Assembly (NCBI RefSeq): GCF_008831285.2
Contig: NC_045139.1
Span: 31,779,706-31,843,705 of the forward strand
DNA length: 64,000 nt
Direction of reading: 5' to 3'
From: Nymphaea colorata
Lineage: Eukaryota > Streptophyta > Magnoliopsida > Nymphaeales > Nymphaeaceae
The position numbers were made by a program, and so were the translations under genes. This document shows positions 38,256 through 51,734 of the stretch, piece by piece. How positions within the stretch are numbered: the stretch's first letter is position 1; each line of letters starts with the position of its first letter. Under the pieces are notes generated by a model. That model saw nothing but the letters and a program-made list of their open reading frames with translations. It did not search any database and was not told the DNA's origin.

Positions 38256-39452
38256 TTGATGTTTGGATCTCCCTCTGTGCCTTTTTTTACTTGTTACTAA
38301 AAAGTTATGCTGTGGCCATATGGCTATATTTTGGACGCAGTGGGGCATCTACCCTCTTTGTAGACTTACCATCCGGAACCAAATTTTGAATTCGTAAGTG
38401 CCCTATTGTTCTCGGGTCTGACTCTGGGCTCGGACCCTCCTGGGTCTAGAACCAGGCTCCCCAATTCCAAATTAATAATCGCATGATGAAACTGGATTCA
38501 TAGGTGGAGATATCGTATACATACTCCAAACCAATTTGATTGTCAAACATTATGCATATTGTATGGACCATCAGACAATAGAAATATTTTTTTTTTTTTT
38601 TTACTTTTCTATGAATTTGCTCCAAAGGTTGGAACAAGGTTTGCGTAATCTTGTTACCATTACCAAATTGCTCATCGTTTGGTAGATAGAACACTCTGAC
38701 GTTGTTTTATGAATATATCTCAATTGAATAGATTCATGAAATATTATTAGGACGAATATTTCACAAATCTATCATAAAGAATCTACCTCAATCTTTCGGG
38801 ATAGATTTATAAAACACTTGTACACAATCAGAGATCATCCTTGCACCGATAATTTCATCTCATTCTTGGCTTTCTTTTCTTTTACTTATTTTTTCAGTTA
38901 TCCCCGCTTCCCATGAAGTGGGAAATAGTTTGTTAACTGCTTATGTTATTAAATTTGGATCCTGCTCATCATGGCTGGATCTGAGATCTAAAATCGAACA
39001 GGTCCAATCAAGGAATTCATATGCACATTGGTTGATGCTTAAACATTTAATAAAGTATGAATCTTAACGATAGCTTACCTGTTCGACTAGACACTGTATT
39101 GAAATGGGTGAAAGGTCACCGTGTTTGATTTGGAAATCTGCCAAAAGGTGAAATTTCACTTGTTGAGTAGAATTTTTTTGAAGTATCATGAAATGCCCCC
39201 AAGAACTATGATTTCTTCGTTATCAGGGAAAAGTTTCACCACATTGAACAGAGGTAGACGCAATCAAGATCTATTTGGAACTTTTGCATGTGTTTGTTGT
39301 TAGAGGGACAGAGGAAAAAAGAATCACGAGAGGTTAGAAAAATCAGCCAGTAATTTATACAGGCAAACCAGCACTAAAAATTTACAACAGTTTTCCGGGG
39401 AGGTCTCTTCCTGGTGAGAGAAAAGCAAACCGAAAAAGAAATACAAAAAATT

Positions 39453-39524
39453 TCCGTTGCCGGGACTCGAACCCGGGTCTCTCGGGTGAGAGCCGAGTAT
39501 CCTAACCAACTAGACTACAACGGA
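39453..39524 (-). tRNA. tRNA-Glu (anticodon CTC), copy 3
   Basis: Identical over all 72 bases to the other two copies. CAA precedes it and a T6 terminator follows within three bases. The spacing between starts is 1252 and 1269 bases across the trio. Confidence 0.97.
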
Positions 39525-40553
39525 TTGATGACAGTCTTATCTCTCAAGGCTAAAAGATTGATTAGGTAGACAATTATCCATTTCCTCGCTCTTTGGAATA
39601 TATATATATAGTTCAATTGAAATCATCGTGCTATTATAGTAGTTATGTTTTTATTGTGAGCCAATAAAAGTAACACAAGATATATTTTGTGATGGTCAAT
39701 TGCTTGGTCACAGTTTTCAGCAAAAAAAAAAAAAACTTTTTGGAGTTATTTTAGTAACATAAAATAAAAATACCACCACTCAAATATGAGTTGATAAACT
39801 GATAGAAACTGGACCGTTAGATCAGGGACAAAAGAATATCATTTATTTTTTTTAGCTAAAAATTTATTTTGAATAAAAATATTTCATTATATTGATGAAA
39901 ACTATTCTTATATAAAACATGCTTTGATTCAAATTGGTTTCGTGAAGAGCATAGATTTTTTTTATTATCAAAATTTATGTTATGTTATGAGACACCTATA
40001 TTTTTTCTTATTATAAAAACACTATTAAAATAAAAAAAATCAACTTCATATATCTTTTGCATTATCCTATGGGTAACGTTAGATTGCAAAAAAAAAAAAA
40101 ACAATTTAAACATCATATTTAAACGATTTAGTTTTTGTCCCTAATCTGATGATAATATATGTTCAGAAACACGTTCGCTCAATGGTATTAAGCAATTCGC
40201 CGGAAAATGCATTTGGGGTGGTCGCCTTCTGCGTGGGAGTAAGCCGTGGCTGGATCAGGTTTAATGTTACGAGTCAAGGGAAATGAGCTCCTTCGCATGA
40301 GAGAAAGAAGTGGAAGACTTGTGGAATGCGTCGACTGGAGAGAAAAGCTGCAGTCGCCGGAAAGTTGAGCTGCCGCCGGTGATGATCGGAGAGAAAGAAG
40401 CAGAAACGCGAGAGAGAGGGAGACGGACGGCAGGGAAATTAAACCCGCGCCCCCAACCCTCGTGTCACTTTCTCCAACTTTCAGAAAACACCAGATGAAT
40501 TGGTTTCTTGTCCTACTCTGCTCAACATCTGGTGTTAGTTCTAGAAGCTTAAG

Positions 40554-40891
40554 TGTAGAAAATAGATCAAATAATAGAAGAACACATAAGTTTACGTGGT
40601 TCGGTCAATCGGACCTACGTCCACGAGAAACAGCTTCACACCCTCGTGTGATTTTCTTCATTGTGTTGTGCATAGAAAACAATACATAATATAATGTTCC
40701 AATCCCATTAAGGAACAAAAGGAACGAGGAGAGCAAAGGCTCTTTACAAGGCAACATTAGCAATAAGGAAGCTCATCATGGCAGCATGGAAATTTCCAAA
40801 GGAGATCATTCTCCAACGCTCGTCCAACGTTCCTCTCAGCGTTAATGATTCAATGGGTGGGAGATAAAAATGGCAACCATCATTTTCAACA
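40554..40891 (-). repeat. 3' LTR of the young copia element
   Basis: TGTAGAAAATAG to TTTTCAACA on the plus strand. It carries a 10-base segment absent from the other LTR. The polypurine tract lies immediately inside at 40892-40902. Confidence 0.92.
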
Positions 40892-40999
40892 CTCCCCCTC
40901 AAGTGGGGTGTAGATATTCATACATCCCCACTTGCTCAATATTTTCTGATGTAACTCTCGAGTCAAGCCCTTAGTGAGTCCGTCGGCCAGCTGTTCTGA

Positions 41000-42965
41000 A
41001 CTTCATGTAGGGGGTAGATATTTCGCCTTTTTGTGCTTTCTCACGAACATAGTGACAATCTATTTCTATATGTTTGGTTCTTTCATGAAAAACTAAATTT
41101 GTTGAAATATGAATAGCAGTCTGATTATCACAGTGCAAAGGCATAGGAAGATGAACTTGTAGCCCAATTTCTGATATAAGAGTTTTAATCCATGTAAGTT
41201 CACTAGCTGTTGTAGCCATAGCTCGATATTCTGCTTCAGCACTAGATCTGGACACAACACTCTGTTTTTTGCTTTTCCAAGACACACTATTTCCTCCAAC
41301 AAACACACAGTAGCCAGTTGTAGATTTTCTGTCTGAACTCCCTGCCCAATCTGCGTCGGTGAATCCTTGAATTTGATGATGACCATTCCTTTTGTACCAT
41401 ATGCCTTGTCCTGGAGTTCCTTTTAAGTATTGCAGAATGCGATGAATAATTTTCCAATGATGTTCTATGGGTTCCTTGTTACAGACTGGATCATCATGAG
41501 TAATTTCAACCTTTTGTCCAACTTCAATTGGTGTTTGTACTGGCTTGCAATCAAGTTTTCTGACTTCCTTAAGCAAGTCTAAGGTATATCTTCTTTGAGA
41601 GAACAATAGACCCTTGCTTGAGTGAGCAATTTCAATGCCTAAAAAATAACGAAGCTTTCCCAGATCCTTTATGTCAAAAACATTGCGAAGCAGTTCTTTA
41701 GTTCTCATGATCTTTTCTTTATCAGTCTCTGTCACAATAATGTCATCCACATATACAAGTACGATAACCAGATTACCATCCTTTCGTTTGATAAATAGAG
41801 AGTTATCAGTATTGCTTCTTACGAAACCATGTTCTTCTAAGAAATTACTCAACCAATAGTGTCATGCCCTTGGAGATTGTTTCAAGCCATAGATTGCCTT
41901 GTGAAGCTTGCACACCAATTTTTTCTTAGCTTGTTGAGGATGTCTGGGAGGAAGATTCATGTACACTTCCTCTTTCAAATCTCCTTGCAAAAAAGTGTTT
42001 TTAACATCAAGTTGATATAAGGGCCAATTATAATTGCATGCAACTGATAATATCACCCTTATTGTATTCATCTTTGCCACAGGCGCAAAGGTCTCTTCAT
42101 AATCTAAGCCTTGAGTCTGTGTATACCCTTTTGCGACAAGTCTGGCCTTATATCTTTCAATACTCCCATCACTTTTGTATTTTATTTTAAACACCCAACG
42201 ACACCCAACAACCTTTTTTCCTGGAGGTAGCGTAACAATATCCCAAGTTTTGTTTTGATGTAAGGCACTAAGTTCTTTATCCATGGCTTTTAACCACATC
42301 GAGTCTCTTTTGGCTTCTTCATATGTAGTTGGCTCTGAACAATTAGAGACTCTTGATATATATGCTCTATACATGTGGTTAATCTTCTCGTATCCAATAT
42401 GATGTTCGATAGGATAGCTTGTAGAAGTATAAGTGACATAATCTGATAACCGAGTAGATGGCTTGACTTGTCGCTCTGATCTTCTCATAGTGATTTGGGT
42501 GTCATTTTCGCTGGCAGCCACTATAGTGGTTTGGGTATCATTATGATGGACTGGAGCAGCAATTTCAGTATTGGCCTCTTGGAATCCATCTGGTGAATTT
42601 TGGATTCTTCTAATGACTGTAAACTCATTGTAAGGATCCATAGTTGGTAGCACGATCTCCCCCTGAAGGCAAGTCTCATCAAGAACGTTAGATGGAGGAG
42701 GAAAATTTTCTTTCATAATACGATTTTCTGGTATTGAGTGATGAAAGTAAGGTGTGTTTTCATCAAACACAACATCTTTGGAGATAAAAAGTCGTTTTTC
42801 TTCTATACTATAGCAACGGTATCCCTTTTGTGAGATAGAATACCCTAGAAAAATACATTTAAGAGCACGACTACTAAGTTTATCTATGTTTTGTCGCTGC
42901 CTAGAAACAAAAGCAACACATCCAAAGGTTCGCATGTGGTTTAAATTGAGCTTATGTCCCTTCAA
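41000..42965 (-). pseudogene. copia reverse transcriptase and RNase H region
   Basis: The sequence shows typical copia landmarks: the RT start near WDIVTLPPGKKVVGCRWVFK, the catalytic YVDDI motif and the RNase H segment with ADWAGSSDRKSTTGYC and the HIEIDCHYVREK end. It is part of the element at 40554-45384 and is treated as a fossil. Confidence 0.9.
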
Positions 42966-42999
42966 AATTTCAAGGGGCGCACGATCCTGAAGATTTTTG

Positions 43000-45030
43000 C
43001 TAGGTAATCAGTTAATAATATAACAAGCATTCATGATGGCATCACTCCAATAAATCTTAGGACATTCATTTGAAATAATAAAGCATGAGTAACTTCAAGA
43101 AGATGCCGATTTTTCCTTTCGGCAACTCCGTTTTGTTGAGGAGTGCCCACACAAGTGATTTTTCAAAAAACTCAAATTTAAAATTTTTATATTCAGTACC
43201 ATTATCAGTCCTTAATACTTTGATTTGTTTTTCATATTTATTTTTCACCATATTATAAAACGTTTGAAATTTATCGAAAACTTCATCTTTAGATTTGAGC
43301 AAATAAATCCATGTAACCTTTGAGAAATCGTCTATAAATGTGACATAATACCGAAAACCAGAATATGAAACCACGGGAGCCGGACCTCACACGTAAGAGT
43401 GAACCAAATCAAAGGAATTTTCAATATTAGTATCAGACTTTGGAAAGGGAAGTCTACTCATTTTAGCATAGCGACACACATCACATGTTTGACAATCATA
43501 ATAATATGTAGGAAATAAACAATTCAGTTTGTAGCTAGAAGGGTGGCCCAATCTTTTGTGCCACAATGAGCAATCAAGTCTACCAACCATGGCTTTGCTT
43601 TCTTGTTCCAATACATATAAACCTTTAGCTAATCTTCCTTTACCAATCATCTTCTTCGACAATCTGTCCTAAAAAACCACATCATGAGGTGAGAATATAA
43701 CATCACAGTTCAATTCCCTAGTGAGCCTAGAAACGGATAATAAATTTGTAGATAGACTAGAAACTACTAGAGCATTAATATTTTGTTCACAATCAAGAAG
43801 ATGAACATTACTAATACCCTCTACTTTTACCTTTGATCCATCCGCAATAATCACATAGTCATTTCCATGTGCACGTTTAATATTTGATTGATCTATAACT
43901 AAGGTGCACATGTGTTCAGTTGCTCAAGAGTCAATAATCCAATCAAGGTGAGTAGAAAACATACCTGAAGTATTTGCACTAGCTGGCCACCATAACAGTT
44001 GTTTCCTTTTGTTTGTAGACATTTTGTAGAAGTTCTGTAATAGTTTTCAACTGAGCAGCCACGTCAACATTTTTTGTAGCAGCGGAATGGGCTGTTGCAG
44101 TAGGCTCATTTGATCGACGAATCAAAGGTTGGTCTGGCTTCCCGTGCAATATCCAGCACCTCTCATGGGTATATCCGTCCTTCTTACAATAGGTACAGGT
44201 AAACTTGCTGAGATTTTGGTTTCTTGGTTTATTTTCAAGGAAACTGTGGTTGTCTTTCTTTCCCATGGTGTCAGCAAAGGCAGTGGTATTGGTAGTAGTA
44301 TATGCTGCCTTATCTGAACCATCAAGTGATGGAATAGCTTGTGGCTTGTGTTGATCTGAGTTCATGACAGGTCTACGAGTTTCTTCTCTCATAAGCATAG
44401 ATAAGATATTGTTGACTGAGGGTAATTCCAGCGAGATAAGAATTTGACTTCGGAAATGCTCAAAGTCATTTCCAAGACCAGCAAGAAGTTGAAAGGCTTT
44501 TTCATGTTCTCTAAGCCTTTTTGATGGAGCATTATCCTAGTAAGTCATGGTACATAGGTCATATTCATCCCATAGACGTCTCATTTTACCATAGTAATCA
44601 GCAATGCAAAGATCATCTTTCTTTAGACTATGGATCAAGCAAAACAATTGATACATCCGAGCCACATTATTTTGTTCACCAAACAATTTTTGGGCATTAA
44701 TCCATATGTCACGGGCAGTAGTAGCATGCATAAAATTTTCAGCAATTTTTGATTCCATAGAATTTAAAAGCCACGACATAACCATATCATTGACCGATTT
44801 TCATTCCTTACACTTAGCATCATGAATTTCTGGTTTAGTAATTTCTCCATCAACATATCTGAGTTTTGATCTACCGCTAAGATATAAGGAAACAGATTTC
44901 AACCAAGAGAGATAATTTCTTCCATCTAGCAAAATAGAGGTGATTTTTGAACTTGGTACCTGTTCTTGAACGAGTATTCGTTCAATCGAAAAATCTGACG
45001 CCACGTTTGTTGCAGCCATGGAGAAACACC
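43000..45030 (-). pseudogene. copia gag, protease and integrase region
   Basis: Gag with a zinc-knuckle-like CTYCKKDG segment lies toward 44.0-45.0 kb. The pre-integrase motif LWHKRLGHPS and the integrase core (FIDDFSKVTWIYLLKSKDEV, then LRTDNGTEY) follow. Broken; part of the same element. Confidence 0.85.
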
Positions 45031-45044
45031 AACTTAGAGTACCC

Positions 45045-45056
45045 GCTCTGATACCA
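45045..45056 (-). other. Primer-binding site of the young copia element
   Basis: On the minus strand the 12 bases read TGGTATCAGAGC, complementary to the 3' end of initiator tRNA-Met, and abut the 5' LTR. Confidence 0.9.
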
Positions 45057-45384
45057 TGTAGAAAATAGATCAAATAATAAAAGAACACACAAGTTTACGT
45101 GGTTCGGTCAATCAGACCTACGTTCACGAGAAACAGCTTCACACCCCTCGTGTGATTTTCTTCATTGTGTTGTGCATAGAAAACAATACATAATATAATG
45201 TTCCAATCCCATTAAGGAACAAAAGGAACAAGGAGAGCAAAGGCTCTTTACAAGGCAACAGGAAGGTCATCATGGCAGTATGGAAATTTCCAAGGAGATC
45301 ATTCTCCAACGCTCGTCCAACGTTCCTCTCAACGTTAATGATTCAACGGGTGGGAGATAAAAATGGCAACCATCATTTTCAACA
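45057..45384 (-). repeat. 5' LTR of the young copia element
   Basis: It is about 97% identical to the 3' LTR apart from one 10-base and two 1-base gaps. The plus-strand ends are TGTAGAAAATAG and TTTTCAACA. Confidence 0.92.
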
Positions 45385-46809
45385 TTAACCCACATAACGC
45401 GCTCATTGAGTCATCAATTTGGAGACACCATGATTGGAAGCCATCGACTAGCAATCAGAAGCTTTCCAGCCGTCGACTCTCCAGCTGCTTTTATGGATGG
45501 TTATCTTCAGTTCTTCTTCAGAAGCCAGTCTAACCAGAAACATTCTCTTCCCCAACAACGGAAACTCTGGTTTTCATCAGACTCCCCAGTCTTCATTTGA
45601 TGCCTTGAACTCTCAAAGAGGTTCACCCATGTACTCCCCAAATCCAATATCAGAAGATTTAGAACCACAGTTTTGGGGTCTCTACCACACCTTCCTCACT
45701 TTCAAGCAAGGGAAACCTTCCTCATCCATCTCAAGCTCACCGTTCCAGCATCATCTGCGCCCACAATTTCCTTCTTCCGTTTCCATTTTGCAGATGGGCC
45801 CGTTCTCCTTTCTGTTTGCCTGCACATCTTCAGGTAGCCATGACCATTGTACCCCACCTTCCTTCGTTGATGTGGTGGGGCAGTTTGCTATCACAAGCTC
45901 TGCTGAAGCATGGTTTCCCCGGCTGCAGAAGCTCATTAATCTAAAAAACTGATCTTACATCTTTGTTTTCCTGCCAACTATCTGGTAAATTAATCATTTT
46001 TTTTTACCATTTCGTCGGACATTGAATCAAAATGACAAAGTATTCCTTTTCCACTTTCCAATTTAATGATGGAATGCAACTTGTATAAAAAATTCAGCTG
46101 CTAAAAGAAGAGAAAAAATCAAAGAGAAATGCATGGCGCTTTCTAAGATATGACCAAAGTGCAAGCCTTTAAACGAAAACTGTCGTCTTCCCTGCTAGCC
46201 GATCACATGGGGCTGCCTTGAAGGCAGCAAGAAATTTGCGAGCTTCTGAGCTGTGAACGTGGCTTCAACAACGACCACTCGCTAGTCACAAATACTACTG
46301 CGAGAGAGAGAGGGGAGATCCCAAAGCATCGACGCCGACAAAGCAAGGTTGAAGCCCGGGGAACATTCTCATGGAGGGGCGACTGCCCCACCCATGTGAA
46401 GCCTGAAGAACCACGAGTCTACGTCAAGGATGGCTCCTCGCCCCCACAGCATGATCCACTCTGAGCCACGGAAAGCCAGCAGCCCATGTGCTCCCTCATC
46501 CACATCACATCAGTGTTACACCCTGCCCATCTCTTCCTGCAACCCCCTCATTCTGGCTTTGCCCGTTCCTTCCTCTCTCGAGCAGCATTTCTGCTTTCTG
46601 CGTCTAGGCTCTAGCCTTTTATTTGCTTTGCAGAGAAGGTGCTCCTTTCCCCACCCTTATTCATATGAGTGAATGAATGAACCAGTGGATCTCTACAAGA
46701 AGATTGGAACCGCTTGAATCCTCTGGTCCTGTTCGTCCTTTGGTTTTCCTTTGTCCTTCATCGCCATAATCAGTGGTGTGAGAGATTAAGCTTCTACTTC
46801 TTGCTGTCC
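45385..46809. other. NPH3 upstream region
   Basis: Promoter and leader side of NPH3. A plus-strand open frame at 45497-45952 (151 codons, Ser/Pro/Phe-rich) has no family resemblance. A 14-codon upstream frame starts at the ATG-rich stretch near 46674 and stops at 46718. Direct leader evidence is lacking. Confidence 0.5.
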
Positions 46810-49272
46810 ATGTCACTGTGGGAGTATGAAGAAGGTGAGCGTGTGGGAGGCAAAGAGTACAGCAACGGCCTACTAAATTTAACCAAGCATGGCCTGAGAA
46901 TTGATGGGTTTCAGAGGAGAGACCAGTCTTGGTACCAAACTCTTTCTATTTTCCAAGCTTTTGATCACCTTCTATCCTCATCTTTGTACTACAAAAAAGG
47001 ATTATAATCACAATCTTTCTTGAATTTTGCCCATTTGGTAAGGTATGTCGCCACAGATATTCCGAGTGACTTGCTGGTTCAGGTGGGAGATGTCACCTTC
47101 CATCTTCACAAGGTACGTGTGTTCCATCTTCACTGGAGTTGCTTTAATTTCTTGCTGGTTCTGATCACGAGAGAGAGTGATTAGTTTCTGTGTTATTGTG
47201 TTGCTGCAAATCGGGAAATCTGCATCACCACCAAGCAGTATCCCCTGATCTCTCGAAGTGGAAGAATAAATAGGCTGATATACGAGGGCAGGGATGCTGA
47301 ACTGGGTCGAATTGACTTGGAAGACCTGCCCGGCGGCGCCAATGCTTTCGAGCTTGCGGCCAAATTCTGCTACGGCATCGCCGTCGACCTCACCGCCGGT
47401 AACATCTCCGGCCTCAGATGTGCAGCAGAGTACCTGGAAATGACAGAGGACCTGGAAGAAGGCAACCTCATCTTCAAGACTGAAGCCTTCCTCAGCTACG
47501 TGGTCCTCTCCTCGTGGCGGGACTCGATCATCGTGCTCAAGAGCTGCGAGCAGCTGTCGCCATGGGCAGAGAACCTTCAGATCGTCAGGAGATGCAGCGA
47601 GTCGATAGCCTGGAAGGCATGTGCAAATCCAAAAGGAATCAAATGGGCGTACACAGGGAAGTCATCGAAAAGCTCCAGCCCGAGATGGAGCGAGATGAAG
47701 GAAACCAGCCCCAGCAGAAGCCAATTGGTGCCGCCAGATTGGTGGTTTGAGGACGTCTCCATCCTCCGCATCGACCATTTCGTGCGGGTGATCACTGCCA
47801 TAAAAGTGAAAGGCATGAGATTTGAACTAATTGGTGCGTCCATAATGCATTACGCATCCAAATGGCTGCCTAATTTGGGAAAGGAAGGAGCAACAGCAGT
47901 AGCAGCAGAGGAAGATAACAGAGACAGCCCTTGGAAAGGTGGACCTCTGCACATGATCGTCGCCGGAAGCACTGAAGATGGGATGACTGGACAGGCTCGT
48001 GAGCAACGAATGATTGTGGAGAGCTTGATCAGCATATTTCCACAGCAGAAGGACAGTGTCCCCTGCAGCTTCTTGCTGCGCTTGCTCAGAATGGCCAACC
48101 TCCTGAAGGTGGCGCCGGCGCTGGTCACTGAGTTGGAGAAGAGGGTAGGGATGCAGTTCGAGCAAGCCAGCCTCTCGGACCTCCTCATCCCCTGCTACAA
48201 CAAGGGGGAGACAGTTTATGATGTGGACCTGGTTCAGAGGCTGCTCGAGCACTTCCTTGTTCAGGAGCACACAGAGCCATCCAGCCCCAACAGCCAATCC
48301 TTCAGCGAGAAGCATGTGGGCTACGAGGGTGCCCTCATGGCGCACCCTGCCGGAAGCAGTGCCAAGATGAGGGTGGCTCGGCTGGTGGATAGCTATCTAA
48401 CAGAGGTGTCCAGAGACAAGAACCTGTCTTTAACCAAGTTTCAGGTGCTAGCAGAGGCCTTGCCGGAATCCGCTAGGAGCTGTGATGATGGATTGTATAG
48501 AGCCATCGACTCTTACCTTAAGGTATTCCTCTCTGTCCATCAATTATTATAATCATCTATCCAGTTGCAGTCTATCTGCAACCATGTCTTGCCTTCTTCT
48601 TCTTTCACAGTCTCCACATCTCTGCAACTATCTCTACCACCATCTTCCTCTCTTTCTTAAAATGCTGCCATAGGTGACTCCACCAACAACTGAACTCTGT
48701 TGCCTCTGGATCAGGCACATCCAATGCTCACAGAGCATGAAAGGAAGCGTTTGTGCCGGGTGATGGACTGCCAGAAGCTCTCCATTGACGCCTGCATGCA
48801 TGCCGCACAAAATGAACGGCTGCCGCTGAGGGTGGTGGTTCAGGTACTCTTTTCAGAACAGATCAAGATAAGCAATGCCCTGGCAGCCAACTCCATGAAG
48901 GAAGGACCGGAGCCTCAGTATACTCCCATGGTGCCGACCAGAAAGACCCTGCTCGAGGGCACACCACAGTCCTTCCAGGAAGGGTGGGCTACAGCAAAGA
49001 AGGACATCAACACCCTCAAGTTTGAGCTGCAGACCATGAAGGCCAAGTACATGGAGCTCCAAACGGACATGGAGAATCTCCAGAGGCAGTTCGAGAAGAT
49101 GGCGAAACCCAAGCAGTCAGGATCATCATCCTCGGCGTGGACTAGTGGATGGAAAAAACTGAGTAAGTTGGCCAAATCCTCAGCGGCTGATGGACCTGAT
49201 AATGCATCTCAGGCTCCTGTTCAGGTTGATCAAACCCGGAAACCAAGGAGGTGGCGAAATTCCATATCCTAG
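46810..49272 (+). CDS. NPH3: NPH3, phototropin-interacting BTB-NPH3 protein
   Basis: Four coding exons, 46810-46931, 47043-47112, 47239-48522 and 48715-49272, join in phase to 677 residues (Arabidopsis NPH3: 746 as I recall). Known role: a plasma-membrane-associated phot1 partner and CUL3 substrate adaptor, essential for phototropism. Visible: the N-terminal [24 protein letters not shown] entry to the BTB domain (about 40-150), the NPH3 domain from [17 protein letters not shown] to [12 protein letters not shown] and [10 protein letters not shown], a coiled coil (about 580-630, [20 protein letters not shown]), then [10 protein letters not shown] and the extreme C-terminus [10 protein letters not shown]. 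The third-last Ser (675) corresponds to Ser744 of Arabidopsis NPH3, the phot1 target that binds 14-3-3. Shortened loops in the NPH3 domain explain the smaller size. The start MSLWEYEEG is preferred over an upstream in-frame ATG at 46714 because it resembles the family's acidic MWE start. Confidence 0.96.
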
Positions 49273-50113
49273 TTCATGTCCTGCTGTAACCCCACTCTTC
49301 TTTAGCAGCCGCTGCTTTTTCTTCCGTCCTAATCTTCTTCTTCTTCTTCTTCCGATTTGAATGCAGTCTGCTCACAGAATTAGGCTTTGGATGTTTCCCC
49401 TTCTTCTTTTCGAATCGTGTTCCTCTTTTTGCAGAATTGAATCTTAAAATTACGAGTCTGGTTTCGTTTGTGAGCTCTTGCTCTACCCGTTGGCCCATTG
49501 TCAGCAGTTACATGGGATAGATAGGGAGATATCTAAGCATGCTTTAATGAAAAATAAATTTTATAAAAGGTTAAATACTTGGAAAACGTGTGTCTAACTG
49601 TCAGTAAATACAAAAAGTTTTCTTCTTTTTGAGTGATAAGTGGCATAGTTAATGCCCAACAAAGTTTCATATCATGCAACAATGGCAGACCTATATATTT
49701 TTAGCTGAGGGACACTAATATATTATATAATGACCCAAGAACACTATTAAGTTTGTGTTCCATATGTAGGGGGAACTAAGTCTCCCAATTCTCCACACTC
49801 TTGGCCAGTCCCAGCGGATAGACTAGTGCATTTGTCTACCGTTTGATGGAATTAGGAATGGAAAAGGCTTCTCTTCCATCCAAACATGTGATTCGCACAT
49901 AATACGTTTGCCTTTCTACCCATTCGATATGTTGTCCGACAGTGGTACAACATGTTTGTTTGTGTCATGAACATGTTAGCTCAAACAATTTTATTTTCCA
50001 AAAATCTGGAACTCTTTTTTGGTGTGTTTGTGTGTCTGTATGCGCGCGCGTGTGTGTGAGAGAGAGGGGGAGAGGGTTTCACCGCTAGCTCCCAAACTTC
50101 CCCCTGTTGGAGG

Positions 50114-50160
50114 TTTAGTAACGGCGGAGCCACATATGAGCTGGTGTAGACCCACACCAG

Positions 50161-50213
<53 letters not shown>

Positions 50214-50291
50214 ACATCTTCTTAAAATATTTGCTCTGTTATATATAGGAATGCTCATTTGAATATAAATTCTTTTGGCTCTGCCACTTAA
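50114..50291. mobile_element. hAT-like MITE carrying a large AT microsatellite
   Basis: The left end reads AACGGCGGAGCCAC and the right end GGCTCTGCCACTT, inverted relatives of the MITE family near 22-24 kb. It contains the short palindrome AGCTGGTGTAGACCCACACC and then an AT run at 50162-50211. Boundaries are approximate. Confidence 0.5.
50162..50211. repeat. (TA)n microsatellite, about 50 bp
   Basis: An uninterrupted TA dinucleotide run inside the MITE at 50114-50291. Confidence 0.97.
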
Positions 50292-51686
50292 CAAGTTGCC
50301 AATGAGAGGCCAAGATTGTGGACCAGGTGATAAGGTGTCCTCCAAGCCAAAAAGAGTACATGACACACATATCATGACCACAATTGCTTGCTTTGCAGCA
50401 CCACAATGACCAAACTTCATTTTTTCATTTTTATTTCTTTCTTTACTTTCTATCTTCTCCCCAACCCGTTAACATGGTGAAGCTTTTGCTTGTAAGACAC
50501 CAAACATTTTCAAGGCAAAGGGCTAAATTTTCAGGAACACACTTACACGTTTAGGTAATTACCAAAATGTGTCTAACTTTTTAATAATGTTAAAAAAATG
50601 CACCGGAGTTTTCCTAGTTCATTAACATATCGATAATGGCACCGGAATCGGTTATGTAGTTGCTCTAACCCTAGAATAGCCACTGGAGTAGCCTTGTAAT
50701 TAACTTCATGTTTTTTTTTTATATTTGCTCTTCCTTTTTTCTTAAGGCCGGCACCAGGCCGAGCTGCCGCCGGGTACTCGGTACCTGGCCTGACTCGGGC
50801 CGAGGAAAAAAGTACCTGGGCCAGTTCGACACATTATCGGGCTAGCCCGAGTGGGCCCGATAAGCCCGATTCAGGTTTGAAATTTATTTTTTAAAATTTT
50901 TATTAATTTATATATATAATATTTTATTATAATTAACTATAATGATATATTATTTTATATTAAATATATATTTTTAAATTGAATCGGGTCGGACCCAAGC
51001 AAGGCTCTGGCTCGGGTTTTTTGAATCGAGTCGAGCCTGAGCCCAATTTTTGGATGTCGGGCCAACCCGGCCCGACTTATTATCAGGTCAGACTGGGTCC
51101 GGCCCGATACAGGCTTATTTCTTTGTCCTGCAAATGAATTTTCTTAAAATTTTGGCAATAACTAGAATCACGCCTAACTTTTCCAAAGTTAACTAAAAGA
51201 TCCATAATGAGCAGTTGATTGTCCCGATTTTGATGATATATCGTACTGTTCTTTATAGTTTATAATAATGCATTGCATGACATTCTGTGGTGCATAATTA
51301 AAATATTAAATGCAGGTCGTTAAATTATTAAATATTAAAATATTGAATGCAGGCCCCGCATGATCGATCTTGACGTAGTGATTGGCTGGCTAAGATGAAA
51401 TATATTAAATTTTAAATTAGGTTCTCATCTAGCTGTTCTGATATTTTAAAAAGCATTAATCAAAGGCATATTGGTTGGACTATGCACATCTTACTTCATC
51501 ATGTTAAGGATTTTCTTATATTTAACTTTTTGTGAATAACTGGTTTACTTGTCATGTTTTTTTATTTGCTCATAAATATATAACAAAAATGTTTGTTTTG
51601 GCGATCGAAAGTGTTATATTCTTTGTGAGGAGAACGAATAACCCCAGTGGACGAACGAAGGAGAAAACCTTACCCGCTAGCCTTTT

Positions 51687-51712
51687 GAGAGAGAGAGAGA
51701 GAGAGAGAGAGA
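51687..51712. repeat. (GA)n microsatellite
   Basis: A pure GA run of about 13 units, just left of the CGAGTCGAGC-rich stretch. Confidence 0.9.
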
Positions 51713-51734
51713 TATTAGGGTTTTGAAAGATTCG

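Larger units (their letters stand above)
37004..40553. other. Spacers of the tRNA cluster and flank of the young copia element
   Basis: Apart from the three tRNA genes the spacers are AT-rich and hold short AT runs near 37.80 and 37.96 kb and A-runs near 39.72 and 40.09 kb. On the minus strand at 40.2-40.49 kb there is a leader-like GC/CT-rich stretch with a 36-codon frame starting MRRSSFPLTRN. It could be the start of a transcript that the copia insertion at 40554 now adjoins. No gene is called. Confidence 0.5.
40554..45384 (-). mobile_element. Young broken Ty1/copia retrotransposon
   Basis: A 4.8-kb element read on the minus strand. LTRs of 338 bp (40554-40891) and 328 bp (45057-45384) both run TG to CA. 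The primer-binding site TGGTATCAGAGC (initiator tRNA-Met type) abuts the 5' LTR, and a polypurine tract TTGAGGGGGAG abuts the 3' LTR. Flanking pentamers ttaag and ttaac differ at one base, consistent with a 5-bp target duplication. Parts in copia order: gag (about 44.0-45.0 kb), protease and pre-integrase (about 43.4-43.9 kb), integrase (about 42.7-43.4 kb), reverse transcriptase (about 41.5-42.3 kb), RNase H (about 41.0-41.4 kb). The frame is broken at roughly seven places. The LTRs differ at about 9 of 327 sites (hand count), mostly transitions, suggesting an insertion around one to a few million years old. Confidence 0.92.
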